Shown: one piece after another, positions 28,650 to 38,969 of the stretch
Position numbering within the stretch: the stretch's first letter is position 1
Layout of the letters: each line of letters starts with the position of its first letter
Assembly (NCBI RefSeq): GCF_900187325.1
Contig: NZ_FZMZ01000005.1
Coordinates: 124,001 to 188,000 of the forward strand
DNA length: 64,000 bases
Direction: 5' to 3'
Source: Virgibacillus ndiopensis
GTDB taxonomy: Bacteria; Bacillota; Bacilli; Bacillales; Amphibacillaceae
Program-made: the position numbers and the translations under genes
Notes under the pieces: model-generated
The model's input: the letters and a program-made list of their open reading frames with translations, nothing else
Databases searched by the model: none
What the model was told of the DNA's origin: nothing

Positions 28650-28688
28650 GAAAACTTTGCCGACAAATAAAATGGCAAGGTTTTTTTA
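28650..28688 (+). terminator. Terminator of ylaN
   Basis: AAAACTTTGCC pairs with GGCAAGGTTTT (one G-U pair), followed by seven T. Confidence 0.78.
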
Positions 28689-28871
28689 TTTTAAATTCTT
28701 ATTTTTTCTATTTACGATTGATGGTACTATTATAAAATATAAATAATATTGGTAGATGATGAAACGCAGGTTAGTTGTGCGGAATAGGTTACACTTGATA
28801 GTTTGTGTTATACTATTTGAAATTTCTATTTCATCTTTACCTGTTTACTACATATTTTGGGGAGAAGTAAG

Positions 28872-30059
28872 ATGATAAAGAAATTAAAAGATTATGATTT
28901 TACACTAATGATTACACCTATCTTATTAGCAGGTTTTGGAATTGTCATGATCTACAGCGCAAGTATGGTGGTTGCTGTTGTGGAGGGATACGAAAGTACA
29001 CATTATTTAGTTAAGCAGGTTCAATGGTTTGCCCTTAGTTTTATTGGTTTTGCTTTTTGTAGTCTGTTTAATTATAAATACTATCAAAAACTGATGAAAC
29101 TAGTTATGTTAATTGTAATTGGATTATTGGTGGGCGTGCTATTATTTGGTAATGAAGTAAATAATGCCAAATCATGGTTTAATTTTGGTTTTGGTAGCTT
29201 GCAACCTGCTGAATTTGCTAAATTAGGATTAATCATGTATCTAGCATCTATCTACTCTAAAAAACAATCCTATATAAATGATTTTAACAGGGGTGTCTTG
29301 CCACCGTTAGTGTTAACAGGTATTGTTTTAGGATTGATTGTAATGCAACCGGATATTGGTTCCGCGGCTATTATCTTTCTGATAGCATGTTCTGTAATCT
29401 TTAGTTCTGGTATACGCTTCAAACATTTATCTATTCTTATTTTTATAGGCTTAGTAGTTGTAGCGATTGCTATTCCAAGTATGGTTACAGATGAAAGAAT
29501 AGCGCGATTTACAGGAGCATACCAGCCGTTTGAAACACCCGATTCAGATGGGTACCATTTGATTCAATCTTATTTGGCGATAGGTGTTGGAGGTTTGACT
29601 GGTGAAGGATTAGGTCATAGTGTACAAAAACTCGGCTACCTTCAAGAAGCACATACTGACTTTATAATGGCAGTTATTGCAGAAGAATTAGGGTTTGTTG
29701 GAGTAATCATTGTTATAGGGATGCTGGCAATGCTTGTTTTGCGGGGGATCTTTATTGCTAGAAAGTGTGAGGATAGTTTCGGCGCTCTATTAGCCATAGG
29801 TATTTCATCAATGGTAGGGATACAAGCTTTTATCAACCTTGGAGCAATTAGTGGTTTATTACCGATTACAGGTGTGCCGCTTCCATTTGTGAGTTATGGT
29901 GGATCTTCGTTGTTAGTGATGATGATCTCCATGGGGATATTAAATAATATTGCAAAATCAGTGAAAAAGCGAGAACGACAACCGGTAGCAGTAAATGCAA
30001 AAGATATGCCAGAAAAAATGGCTTCTAATAATAGAGGAGGAAAATCATGGCTAGTATAA
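28872..30059 (+). CDS. ftsW: Septal peptidoglycan polymerase FtsW (SEDS)
   Basis: A 395-residue, ten-helix SEDS glycosyltransferase that polymerises lipid II at the division septum together with a class B PBP (PBP2B, encoded by pbpB here). It shows KSWFNFGFGSLQPAEFAKLGL (catalytic-type Asp is not in this segment; family pattern W..g..iQPSE), MQPDIGSA (conserved Asp near residue 165) and the late GVPLPFVSYGGSSLL. GGGGAGAAG precedes the ATG. The last 13 bases overlap the pyc start, so pyc translation may depend on ftsW. Confidence 0.93.
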   Translation: MIKKLKDYDFTLMITPILLAGFGIVMIYSASMVVAVVEGYESTHYLVKQVQWFALSFIGFAFCSLFNYKYYQKLMKLVMLIVIGLLVGVLLFGNEVNNAKSWFNFGFGSLQPAEFAKLGLIMYLASIYSKKQSYINDFNRGVLPPLVLTGIVLGLIVMQPDIGSAAIIFLIACSVIFSSGIRFKHLSILIFIGLVVVAIAIPSMVTDERIARFTGAYQPFETPDSDGYHLIQSYLAIGVGGLTGEGLGHSVQKLGYLQEAHTDFIMAVIAEELGFVGVIIVIGMLAMLVLRGIFIARKCEDSFGALLAIGISSMVGIQAFINLGAISGLLPITGVPLPFVSYGGSSLLVMMISMGILNNIAKSVKKRERQPVAVNAKDMPEKMASNNRGGKSWLV

Positions 30060-33000
30060 ATCAAATTCAAAAAGTCTTAGTTGCTAATCGCGGGGAAATT
30101 GCAATTCGGGTTTTTCGTGCATGTACGGAATTAAACATCCGTACAGTTGCCGTTTATTCTAAGGAAGATACAGGATCCTATCACCGTTATAAAGCGGACG
30201 AAGCATATTTGATAGGTGAGGGGAAAAAGCCAATTGATGCCTATTTAGATATTGAAGGTATCATAGAAGTAGCAAAAAAAGTGGGTGTTGATGCAATTCA
30301 CCCGGGCTATGGATTTTTATCAGAAAATATTCGCTTTGCTAAACGATGTGAAGAAGAGGGCATTATCTTTATTGGACCTAGTAGTGAACATTTAAACATG
30401 TTTGGTGACAAGGTTAAAGCAAGAACACAGGCAGTTAATGCAGGCTTACCTGTAATTCCTGGTAGTGATGGTCCTGTATCAACCATTGAAGATGTAGAAG
30501 CTTTTGGTGAGGAATTTGGTTTTCCAATTATTATAAAAGCATCACTTGGTGGTGGCGGACGAGGAATGCGGATTGTACGTAATGCGAATGGTCTCAGAGA
30601 AGCGTATGATCGGGCAAAATCAGAGGCAAAGGCTGCATTTGGAAGTGATGAGATCTATGTTGAAAAACTAATCGAAACCCCAAAACATATCGAAGTACAA
30701 ATAATCGGTGACAAGCATGGCAATATTGTGCATTTATTTGAACGGGATTGTTCTGTTCAACGTAGACATCAGAAAGTGGTTGAAGTTGCGCCAAGTGTAG
30801 CATTACCGGATACATTAAGGTTAAAAATATGTGATGCTGCAGTTAAATTGATGCAAAAAGTAAAATATGTAAATGCTGGTACAGTAGAGTTTTTGGTGAC
30901 TGGTAACGAATTTTATTTTATTGAGGTTAATCCACGTGTTCAAGTTGAACATACAATCACAGAACTTGTAACTGGCATCGATATTGTGCAAACTCAACTT
31001 AAAGTGGCAGAGGGTCAATCCATTCATGCTGATTCTATTGGGATTCCGGAACAAGATAGTTTAACAACTAATGGCTATGCTATTCAATCTCGTGTTACTA
31101 CGGAAGATCCGTTAAATAACTTCATGCCAGATACTGGCAAAATAATGGCGTACCGTACTGGTGGTGGTTTTGGTGTAAGACTTGATGCAGGAAATGGGTT
31201 CCAGGGTGCTATAATATCACCGCATTATGACTCGTTACTTGTTAAAGTATCGACATGGGCATTAACGTTTGAACGTGCTGCAAACAAGATGGTCCGGAAT
31301 TTAAAAGAGTTCCGTATTCGCGGAATTAAAACAAATATTCCATTTTTGGAGAATGTTTTTCTTCACAAACAATTTTTATCAGGTGAATATAACACAACCT
31401 TTATTGATAAATCACCAGAATTATTTGTTTTTCCAAAACGTAAAGATCGCGGTACAAAAATGCTAACGTATATTGGGAATACAACGGTGAATGGATTTGA
31501 AGGAATGATTAAAGGGACAAAGCCAATATTCCAAACACCAAAGATTCCAAAGATTAATCAGATACAAGACTATCCAGACGGTACCAAACAAATATTAGAA
31601 AAGCATGGACCTGAAGGATTAGCGAAATGGCTTAAAGAACAAGATGATGTGAAACTTACGGATACGACTTTCCGTGATGCTCATCAGTCGTTACTTGCAA
31701 CGAGAGTACGTACGAAAGATTTATTACAAATTGCAGAACCTACTGCTAGGTTATTACCAGAATTGTTCTCCGTTGAGATGTGGGGAGGGGCGACATTTGA
31801 CGTCTCCTATCGTTTCCTAAAGGAAGATCCATGGGAACGATTGTTAAAACTCAGAGAAAAAATTCCGAATGTTCTGTTCCAAATGTTGCTACGTGCAAGT
31901 AATGCTGTTGGATATAAAAACTATCCGGACAATCTTATAAAAGAATTTGTTGAAAAGAGTGCGACAGCTGGTATAGATGTATTTCGAATTTTTGATAGTT
32001 TAAACTGGCTAGAAGGTATGACTCCTGCAATTCAGGCTGTAAGAGACAATAATAAAATAGCTGAAGCATCCATGTGCTATACAGGTGATATTTTAGATAC
32101 TGGGCGTACTAAATATGATTTAGACTACTATAAAAACTTAGCACGAGAACTTGAACAGTCAGGAGCTCATATTTTAGGGATTAAAGATATGGCAGGATTG
32201 TTAAAACCAGAAGCAGCATATCAGTTAATTTCAACGTTAAAAGAAACAATTGACCTGCCAATCCATTTGCATACACACGATACTAGTGGTAACGGGATTC
32301 ATATGTATGCACGTGCAATTGATGCCGGAGTTGATGCAGTAGATGTTGCTTGCGGACCGATGTCAGGGTTAACATCTCAACCAAGTGCACAGACGTTATA
32401 TCATGCGTTAGAGGGGACAAAACGTCAGCCTAAAGTTAATGTGGGGTCTTATGAGAAGTTATCTTATTATTGGGAGGATGTCCGCAACTATTATCAGGAT
32501 TTTGAAAGTGGCATGAAATCACCTCATACAGAAATATACTTCCACGAAATGCCTGGTGGACAGTACAGTAATTTAAAACAACAGGCAAAGGCAGTTGGAT
32601 TAGAAGACCGATGGAATGAAGTGAAAACTATGTTTCGTCAAGTAAACGATATGTTTGGCGATTTAGTAAAAGTTACCCCATCATCCAAAGTTGTTGGTGA
32701 TATGACACTGTTCATGGTACAAAATAATTTAACGGAAGATGATATTTATGAACAAGGGGAATCAATTGATTTTCCTGATTCGGTAATAGAATTTGCCCAA
32801 GGTTATATTGGGCAGCCATATCAAGGGTTCCCGCAAGAATTACAACGGATTATCTTAAAAGGGAAAAAGCCAATAAGCGTTAGACCAGGGGAGTTATTGG
32901 ACCCAATCGATTTTATTCAGTTAAAGGAATCGTTATATAAATCGTTGGACAGACCGGTTACAAGTTTTGATATGATTTCATATGCTTTGTATCCAAAAGT

Positions 33001-33490
33001 GTTTATGGATTATCATAAATTTTATGAAACATATGGAGACATGTCCGTACTAGATACCCCAACATTTTTCTATGGAATGAAGCTAGGAGAAGAAATTGAA
33101 GTTGAAATCGAGCAGGGAAAAACGTTAATCGTAAAACTAGTATCGATCTCAGAGGCTAGATCTGATGGAACACGTGTCATCTATTTTGAATTAAATGGTC
33201 AATCAAGAGAAGTAGTAATTAGAGACGAGAGTGTAAAATCACAAATAGTTACTCGGCCTAAAGTGGATCAAAGTAACGATAAACATATTGGTGCAACAAT
33301 GCCTGGTACTGTGGTAAAAGTTTTATGTGACAAAGGGGATAAAGTGAATAAGGGTGATTATTTACTAATCACTGAAGCCATGAAAATGGAAACAACAGTT
33401 CAAGCGCCATATGCAGGTGTTATAAAGGATATATTCGTGAACAACAGTGATGCAATAGCGGTAAACGATTTACTTATTGAATTTGAATAA
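30047..33490 (+). CDS. pyc: Pyruvate carboxylase
   Basis: Pyc makes oxaloacetate from pyruvate, ATP and bicarbonate, refilling the TCA cycle. The 1147-residue protein is full length (B. subtilis 1148). Biotin carboxylase domain about 1-455 (KASLGGGGRGMRIV ATP loop, EVNPRVQVEHT), carboxyltransferase barrel about 530-805 (LTDTTFRDAHQSLLATRV, DMAGLL, HLHTHDTSGNG), allosteric linker, and a C-terminal biotin carrier domain with the biotinyl Lys in TEAMKMETTV near residue 1113. Its start overlaps ftsW by 13 bases, with GGAGG inside ftsW. A strong terminator follows. Confidence 0.97.
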   Translation: MASINQIQKVLVANRGEIAIRVFRACTELNIRTVAVYSKEDTGSYHRYKADEAYLIGEGKKPIDAYLDIEGIIEVAKKVGVDAIHPGYGFLSENIRFAKRCEEEGIIFIGPSSEHLNMFGDKVKARTQAVNAGLPVIPGSDGPVSTIEDVEAFGEEFGFPIIIKASLGGGGRGMRIVRNANGLREAYDRAKSEAKAAFGSDEIYVEKLIETPKHIEVQIIGDKHGNIVHLFERDCSVQRRHQKVVEVAPSVALPDTLRLKICDAAVKLMQKVKYVNAGTVEFLVTGNEFYFIEVNPRVQVEHTITELVTGIDIVQTQLKVAEGQSIHADSIGIPEQDSLTTNGYAIQSRVTTEDPLNNFMPDTGKIMAYRTGGGFGVRLDAGNGFQGAIISPHYDSLLVKVSTWALTFERAANKMVRNLKEFRIRGIKTNIPFLENVFLHKQFLSGEYNTTFIDKSPELFVFPKRKDRGTKMLTYIGNTTVNGFEGMIKGTKPIFQTPKIPKINQIQDYPDGTKQILEKHGPEGLAKWLKEQDDVKLTDTTFRDAHQSLLATRVRTKDLLQIAEPTARLLPELFSVEMWGGATFDVSYRFLKEDPWERLLKLREKIPNVLFQMLLRASNAVGYKNYPDNLIKEFVEKSATAGIDVFRIFDSLNWLEGMTPAIQAVRDNNKIAEASMCYTGDILDTGRTKYDLDYYKNLARELEQSGAHILGIKDMAGLLKPEAAYQLISTLKETIDLPIHLHTHDTSGNGIHMYARAIDAGVDAVDVACGPMSGLTSQPSAQTLYHALEGTKRQPKVNVGSYEKLSYYWEDVRNYYQDFESGMKSPHTEIYFHEMPGGQYSNLKQQAKAVGLEDRWNEVKTMFRQVNDMFGDLVKVTPSSKVVGDMTLFMVQNNLTEDDIYEQGESIDFPDSVIEFAQGYIGQPYQGFPQELQRIILKGKKPISVRPGELLDPIDFIQLKESLYKSLDRPVTSFDMISYALYPKVFMDYHKFYETYGDMSVLDTPTFFYGMKLGEEIEVEIEQGKTLIVKLVSISEARSDGTRVIYFELNGQSREVVIRDESVKSQIVTRPKVDQSNDKHIGATMPGTVVKVLCDKGDKVNKGDYLLITEAMKMETTVQAPYAGVIKDIFVNNSDAIAVNDLLIEFE

Positions 33491-33492
33491 AA

Positions 33493-33537
33493 TAAAAAGC
33501 AGGTAGTGGACATTTCCAGCTACCTGCTTTTTATTTT
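33493..33537. terminator. Bidirectional terminator between pyc and ctaA
   Basis: AAAAAGCAGGTAG pairs with CTACCTGCTTTTT; flanking AAATA and TATTT extend it. It overlaps the end of ctaA. Confidence 0.85.
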
Positions 33538-34487
33538 GTATTAGCATTTTTATTTGTATCAACCAGTTCTTTTTCATATTTTGCACTTCTTGAACAAAGT
33601 AAAATGAAATAGCTTAACATCGCAAAGTAACAGGATATTACTAGAGCGTGTAATAATGCTATGCCTAAATTCAACATAGAAAAAATAATCATGGCACCGA
33701 AGAAAACTTGTAAAACAATGAGCGATAGTGTTGTTATCCATCCCCAATACATGACTCTGTTTGTTCTGTAGTTTTTCATAACTTTTATAAAAAATACAAT
33801 AGTCCATATAAAGAGTATACCTGCAGCCAGCCGGTGACCCATTTGTATCCACTGATCGAACCTAAATGTTGAAAATGATAATGGGGATTCATTTGTACAA
33901 AACGGCCAATCGCCACAAACCATGCTTGCATTTGCGTGGCGTACAAATGCACCAGTATAGACAACCATTAATGTATAAATAGTTAGGGCGTAAATTTCTA
34001 TTCGGTGTCTCTTTTGAATCGTTAATGAAGTAGCATCAAATTTCTTATCGATCTCAAAAATTAATAGCATTAATAGAAAAACAGCTACAAAAGATATTAG
34101 CGAAATACCAAAATGAGAAGCAAGGACAAAGTCAGATTGTCCCCATTTTACTGCAGCAGCTCCAATTAAGGCTTGTAAAATTAAAAAGAATGCAGATAAA
34201 AATGATAGGAATTTCATTTCACGAATATGTCCTAAGTACTTCCAAGATAAGAATGATAGTGCTAATACTACAATACCCATTATTCCAGAGACAAGTCTAT
34301 GGCTAAGCTCAATAACCAGCTCTGGTGTTATATCAGATGGTAATGGCACAAATTTTCCGTGGCATAAGGGCCAGCTTGCTCCACATCCTGCACCAGAGTC
34401 TGTCTTAGTAACGAGTGCACCTCCAATTAAAACAAAAACCATACCAATAGTAGCTACAACTGATAGCCATTTTAATGTTTTGATCAT
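33531..34487 (-). CDS. ctaA: Heme A synthase
   Basis: CtaA oxidises the C-8 methyl of heme O to the formyl group of heme A, needed by caa3/aa3 oxidases. The 318-residue protein has eight membrane helices in two four-helix halves, each with conserved His (SHRLVSG about 60, HFGIS about 125, GHRLAAG about 220, LHALVIS about 285) and paired cysteines (CGASWPLCHG about 36-42; CGDWPFC about 190). The ATG at 34487 has GTGAGG eight bases upstream; an ATG at 34511 is less likely. Transcribed divergently from ctaB as in B. subtilis. Confidence 0.94.
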   Translation of the reverse strand: MIKTLKWLSVVATIGMVFVLIGGALVTKTDSGAGCGASWPLCHGKFVPLPSDITPELVIELSHRLVSGIMGIVVLALSFLSWKYLGHIREMKFLSFLSAFFLILQALIGAAAVKWGQSDFVLASHFGISLISFVAVFLLMLLIFEIDKKFDATSLTIQKRHRIEIYALTIYTLMVVYTGAFVRHANASMVCGDWPFCTNESPLSFSTFRFDQWIQMGHRLAAGILFIWTIVFFIKVMKNYRTNRVMYWGWITTLSLIVLQVFFGAMIIFSMLNLGIALLHALVISCYFAMLSYFILLCSRSAKYEKELVDTNKNANTK

Positions 34488-34988
34488 AAATAAGGCCTCA
34501 CTTTTATGCAATTAAATATACAATAGCTTTATAGTAATACTTTTATAGAGAAGAGAGCAATACAATCTGCTCTAAAATCACACAATTGTCATCTTATCAC
34601 TATTTATTACTATTTTCACTATAAAAAAATAAAAAACTCTTGCAAAGTAGTACGTTGTTTGCTAGAAATAATGTAGGGGATATTTGATAAGCTTTCCACC
34701 ATTGTGCCCAGTTTAATGGGTTTAACTACATATATTTGTTTTACTTAGGAAGGCTAAAGTGCCTTTTATTTTATTTTTAGTCTCTATTTCACAAATTTGT
34801 CACATTTTAATGATGCTAAAAAAAGTAAAATAACACTATGTGGTTAAATAGAATGTAATACAATTCCATGATACAATTAGGATTATAGTCAGGATACTTT
34901 TGGGAATAGTAATAGTAAGTTACTGTTTTCTAGTATGCTCTTTTATTGTGTGCCTTTTTGTTGGGGATTTGAAGGGGGGATAATTGAA
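34488..34988. promoter_or_regulatory. ctaA-ctaB divergent regulatory region
   Basis: This AT-rich gap of 501 bases must hold the promoters of both genes. At 34788-34802 lies TTTCACAAATTTGTCAC; its minus-strand half TTTGTGAAA is close to the ResD half-site TTTGTGAAT. In B. subtilis the cta genes are activated by ResD, so this is a candidate control site. I could not assign a -35/-10 pair with confidence. Confidence 0.4.
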
Positions 34989-35927
34989 ATGAATAAGGTG
35001 GAAACAACTTCCACGCAAGTGATCGGTAATGTTGCAACATCAGAGAAAATAAACACCACAATAATTAGCGATCTAAAAGCTCTTGTCAAAATTGGTATAG
35101 TTAATTCAAATTTAATTACTACATTTGCTGGTTTTTGGTTAGCGCTATATTTTACAGATGCATCATTTTTAGCAAACTGGAGCACCTTTTTGTTAACGAT
35201 GGCTGGAAGTGGCCTGGTAATTGCTGGTGGTTGTATAATGAATAACTGGTATGATGCAGATATTGACCCAGTAATGACGCGTACAATGAAACGACCAACT
35301 GTTACAGGTTCCATACCCTTAAATCAAGTACTTTTATTAGGTATAGCTTCAACGGGAGTTGGTCTTATATTATTACTTCTAACAACGATTGAAGCTGCTG
35401 TCTTTGGTTTTTTAGGTTGGTTTACATATGTTGTTTTATACACAATGTGGACAAAACGTAAGTATACTTTAAATACTGTTGTTGGAAGTTTTTCTGGAGC
35501 AGTACCGCCATTAATTGGCTGGGCAGCTATTGACCCCGATCTTCACATAGTAGCTATTGTGTTTTTTCTAATAATGTTTATATGGCAAACACCACATTTT
35601 CTCGCATTAGCTATGAAAAAGTGCAAAGAATATAAAGCAGCTGGTATCCCAATGCTTCCGGTTGTCCATGGTTTTGCATTTACGAAACGCCAAATAGTTG
35701 TATACACGGCATGTTTATTGCCATTACCTTTTTATTTAGTATCATTAGGTACAACATTTGTTGTAATAGCAACACTACTTAATGTTGGATGGCTTGCTTT
35801 GGGTATTGGTGGATTTTTTATGAAAAATGATCTTAAATGGGCAAATCTAATGTTTATTTATTCATTAAATTATTTAACCATTATGTGCTTATTGATGGTT
35901 ATCGTAACATTTGAGCTCCCCCTATAG
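34989..35927 (+). CDS. ctaB: Protoheme IX farnesyltransferase (heme O synthase)
   Basis: CtaB adds a farnesyl group to heme B, giving heme O, the substrate of CtaA. The 312-residue UbiA-family protein has about nine membrane helices and the two Asp-rich prenyl-diphosphate motifs: [15 protein letters not shown] (about 84-98) and the second loop with [26 protein letters not shown]. Additional conserved [11 protein letters not shown] is present. GAAGGGGGG precedes the ATG at 34989; the frame is open further upstream from 34935 without a better site. First gene of the cta cluster. Confidence 0.94.
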   Translation: MNKVETTSTQVIGNVATSEKINTTIISDLKALVKIGIVNSNLITTFAGFWLALYFTDASFLANWSTFLLTMAGSGLVIAGGCIMNNWYDADIDPVMTRTMKRPTVTGSIPLNQVLLLGIASTGVGLILLLLTTIEAAVFGFLGWFTYVVLYTMWTKRKYTLNTVVGSFSGAVPPLIGWAAIDPDLHIVAIVFFLIMFIWQTPHFLALAMKKCKEYKAAGIPMLPVVHGFAFTKRQIVVYTACLLPLPFYLVSLGTTFVVIATLLNVGWLALGIGGFFMKNDLKWANLMFIYSLNYLTIMCLLMVIVTFELPL

Positions 35928-35935
35928 AAAAATGT

Positions 35936-35964
35936 GTTTTGTAATTGTCCTTAATAACTATAAT
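35936..35964 (+). promoter_or_regulatory. Candidate promoter of ctaCDEF
   Basis: A perfect TATAAT (35959-35964) follows a weak -35 (GTTTTG, 35936-35941) at 17 bp, about 40 bases before ctaC. Confidence 0.35.
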
Positions 35965-36002
35965 ATAAGGAAGAAACAAAAGAGAAAGAGAGGTATGATT
36001 AC

Positions 36003-37055
36003 ATGAAAGGTTGGATGGGAAAACTTCGGGTTTTAACTTTGTTAGGCTCGATTGCGCTCGTTCTGTCGGGGTGTGGTAGAGAAAATTTATCTGCTTTAAT
36101 ACCTAAAGGATATGGTGCTGAAACATCACTAGATTTAATTATCTTAACAGCAATTGTTATGTTGTTTGTCCTAGTTATCGTAATGATTTTATATGTTACA
36201 GTGTTAATCCGTTTCCGTAAGAAAAAAGGAAAAGAGGATTTCGTTCCGAAACAGGTTGAAGGGAATAAAACACTGGAGACAGTTTGGACAGTCATTCCAA
36301 TTATTTTATTGATTATTATTGCTGTACCAACGGTAATTGCTACATTTGATTTAGCGGATACAAAAGGTGCTAAAGATGAATTGAATGTAGATGTTACAGG
36401 TAACCAATATTGGTGGCACTTTAACTATAATGGTCAAGAAATTCAAACTAGTCAGGATTTATATATCCCAACTGGAGAAAAAGTATATCTCAACATGAAG
36501 TCTTCTGATGTGATTCACTCATTCTGGGTACCATCTATTTCAGGTAAAATGGACGTAAACCCGGAAAATGAAAATACGATGTATATTGAGGCATATGAAG
36601 AAGGCGTTTACTGGGGTAAATGTGCTGAATTATGCGGTCCTTCACACTCATTAATGGACTTTAAAGTAATTGCTGTTAGTCCTGAAGAGTTTGAACAATG
36701 GGTATCGGATATGCAAAACGTAGATCCTAAAGCTGTAGCTGAAGGAGAAACTGCACAAGAAGGTCAGGCATTATTCCAAGAAAATAATTGTATGGGATGC
36801 CATGCAATCGGGTCATCTCCAGTTCAAGTTGGTCCAAATTTAACTAACTTTGGTGATCGTTCAAAAGTGGCTGGGGTTTTAGATCATAATAAGGAAAATG
36901 TTATGAAGTGGATTATGAATCCAGAATCAGTTAAACCAGGAAATAAAATGACAGGTAATTATCCGACATTGTCAGAAGAAGAGGCAAGTAAAATTGCTGA
37001 CTACTTATTACAATTACAGCCATCTGAGATAACTCCTGAGAGCGCTGGAAATTAA
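36003..37055 (+). CDS. ctaC: Cytochrome caa3 oxidase subunit II with fused cytochrome c
   Basis: Subunit II carries electrons from its own heme c to CuA and on to subunit I. The 350-residue lipoprotein has a signal peptide with lipobox VLSGC (Cys about 24), two membrane helices (about 40-65 and 85-110), the cupredoxin domain with CuA ligands in CAELCGPSHSLM (about 208-219) and H in VIHSFW, and a C-terminal cytochrome c domain with CMGCH (about 259) and the probable axial Met in GNKMTG. The heme c fusion marks a caa3 enzyme. Operon with ctaDEF. Confidence 0.95.
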   Translation: MKGWMGKLRVLTLLGSIALVLSGCGRENLSALIPKGYGAETSLDLIILTAIVMLFVLVIVMILYVTVLIRFRKKKGKEDFVPKQVEGNKTLETVWTVIPIILLIIIAVPTVIATFDLADTKGAKDELNVDVTGNQYWWHFNYNGQEIQTSQDLYIPTGEKVYLNMKSSDVIHSFWVPSISGKMDVNPENENTMYIEAYEEGVYWGKCAELCGPSHSLMDFKVIAVSPEEFEQWVSDMQNVDPKAVAEGETAQEGQALFQENNCMGCHAIGSSPVQVGPNLTNFGDRSKVAGVLDHNKENVMKWIMNPESVKPGNKMTGNYPTLSEEEASKIADYLLQLQPSEITPESAGN

Positions 37056-37117
37056 TTTAGTAAAGATAAAATATATAACTATTTTGGGATGGAAGATGTA
37101 TAAGGGAGGTTAAAGTA

Positions 37118-38968
37118 GTGAGTATTGCAGCTACTCAGAAAAGAGGCTTCGGCGCTGTATTATGGGATTATGTGACAACTGTCGATCATAAAAAAATTGC
37201 ACATTTGTATTTGTTTGCAGGCGGTTTGTTCTTCCTAATCGGCGGATTAGAAGCAATGTTAATTCGTATTCAACTTGCCAAACCAGACAACGACTTCTTG
37301 AGTGCTGGTTTGTACAACGAAGTAATTACAATGCATGGAACTACAATGATATTTTTAGCAGCTATGCCATTAATATTTGCATTAATGAATGCGGTGCTAC
37401 CACTGCAAATTGGTGCGCGCGACGTTGCATTTCCGTATTTAAATTCATTGGGTTTTTGGTTATTTATGTTTGGTGGTATTTTACTTAACTGTAGTTGGTT
37501 TTTAGGTGGAGCACCTGATGCAGGATGGACTGCCTATGCACCATTATCAACGACCTCACCAGGACATGGGGTTGACTTCTACGTTATGGGTCTGCAGATA
37601 GCTGGTGCCGGGACGTTAATCGGTGGTATTAACTTTTTAGTTACAGTTGTAAACATGCGTGCGCCGGGCATGACTTACATGCGTATGCCATTATTTACAT
37701 GGGCATCATTTATTGCAAGTGTATTAATTTTATTTGCTTTTCCAGCTTTAACAGTTGGTTTATTCTTATTAATGTTTGATCGCATGTTCGGAACAGCGTT
37801 TTTTGATGTATCATTGGGTGGTAATACGATCATTTGGGAACATATTTTCTGGATATTCGGGCACCCGGAAGTTTATATTTTGATTTTACCTTTATTTGGT
37901 GTATTTAGTGATGTATTTTCTACATTCGCTAAGAAGAGACTATTTGGATATACTGCAATGGTATTTGCAACAATGTTAATTGCATTTTTAGGATTTATGG
38001 TATGGGCTCACCATATGTTTACAGTTGGTTTAGGTCCTGTAGCTAACTCAATCTTCTCAATTGCAACAATGGCGATTGCTGTTCCTACAGGTATTAAAAT
38101 ATTTAACTGGCTTGCAACGCTGTGGGGTGGTAATATTACCATTAATTCTGCAATGCTGTGGGCGTTAGCATTTATACCTACGTTTACAATTGGTGGTATG
38201 ACTGGTGTAATGGTTGCATCTGTTGCTGCTGACTATCAGTATCATGATTCATACTTTGTTGTTGCACATTTCCACTATGTAATTGTGGGAGGAACTATTT
38301 TTGGTATCTTTTCTGCACTACATTATTGGTGGCCAAAAATGTTTGGTAGAATTTTACGTGAAGGATTGGGTAAACTTACTTTTTGGACATTTTTCATTGG
38401 ATTCCATTTAACTTTCTTTATCCAACATTTTCTAGGGTTAATGGGTATGCCTCGTCGTTATTGGGTATTCCATTCAGGCGATGGATTGGATTTAGGTAAC
38501 TTAATTAGTACAATTGGTGCTTTCTTTATGGCGTTTGGGGTTATTGTGTTTATTATTAATGCTATTCTCACTGCTAGAGATGCAAAAGCACCTGCTGATC
38601 CATGGGATGGTCGTACCCTTGAATGGGCTACAGCATCACCACCAGCACATTACAATTTTAAACAAACACCACTTGTACGTGGACTTGATCCATTATGGAT
38701 TGAGAAATCAGAAGGAAAAGGCAAAATGACACCAGCAGAACCATTAGGTGAAATTCACATGCCAAACTCTTCTTTCTTGCCATTCTTATTTTCATTAGGA
38801 CTATTCGTTGCTGGATTTGGTTTTATTTACCAAACAGACAATAAAGCTTGGTTAGCTGTCTTAATTGGTGGTATGGCATTCTCATTAGGCACGATGGTAG
38901 TAAGATCAATGAAAGATGACCTAGGTTATCATATTTCAAAAGAAGAACTAGAAAGGGAGGCTGACTAA
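37118..38968 (+). CDS. ctaD: Cytochrome caa3 oxidase subunit I
   Basis: Subunit I holds heme a and the heme a3-CuB centre and pumps protons. The 616-residue protein has at least 12 membrane helices (probably 14). It shows the low-spin heme His in TMHGTTM, the cross-linked His-Tyr motif GHPEVYILILP, CuB ligands in WAHHMFTVG and the heme ligands in VVAHFHYVIVGG. The GTG at 37118 is preceded by AAGGGAGG. The stop lies 1 base before ctaE. Confidence 0.96.
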   Translation: MSIAATQKRGFGAVLWDYVTTVDHKKIAHLYLFAGGLFFLIGGLEAMLIRIQLAKPDNDFLSAGLYNEVITMHGTTMIFLAAMPLIFALMNAVLPLQIGARDVAFPYLNSLGFWLFMFGGILLNCSWFLGGAPDAGWTAYAPLSTTSPGHGVDFYVMGLQIAGAGTLIGGINFLVTVVNMRAPGMTYMRMPLFTWASFIASVLILFAFPALTVGLFLLMFDRMFGTAFFDVSLGGNTIIWEHIFWIFGHPEVYILILPLFGVFSDVFSTFAKKRLFGYTAMVFATMLIAFLGFMVWAHHMFTVGLGPVANSIFSIATMAIAVPTGIKIFNWLATLWGGNITINSAMLWALAFIPTFTIGGMTGVMVASVAADYQYHDSYFVVAHFHYVIVGGTIFGIFSALHYWWPKMFGRILREGLGKLTFWTFFIGFHLTFFIQHFLGLMGMPRRYWVFHSGDGLDLGNLISTIGAFFMAFGVIVFIINAILTARDAKAPADPWDGRTLEWATASPPAHYNFKQTPLVRGLDPLWIEKSEGKGKMTPAEPLGEIHMPNSSFLPFLFSLGLFVAGFGFIYQTDNKAWLAVLIGGMAFSLGTMVVRSMKDDLGYHISKEELEREAD

Positions 38969-38969
38969 T

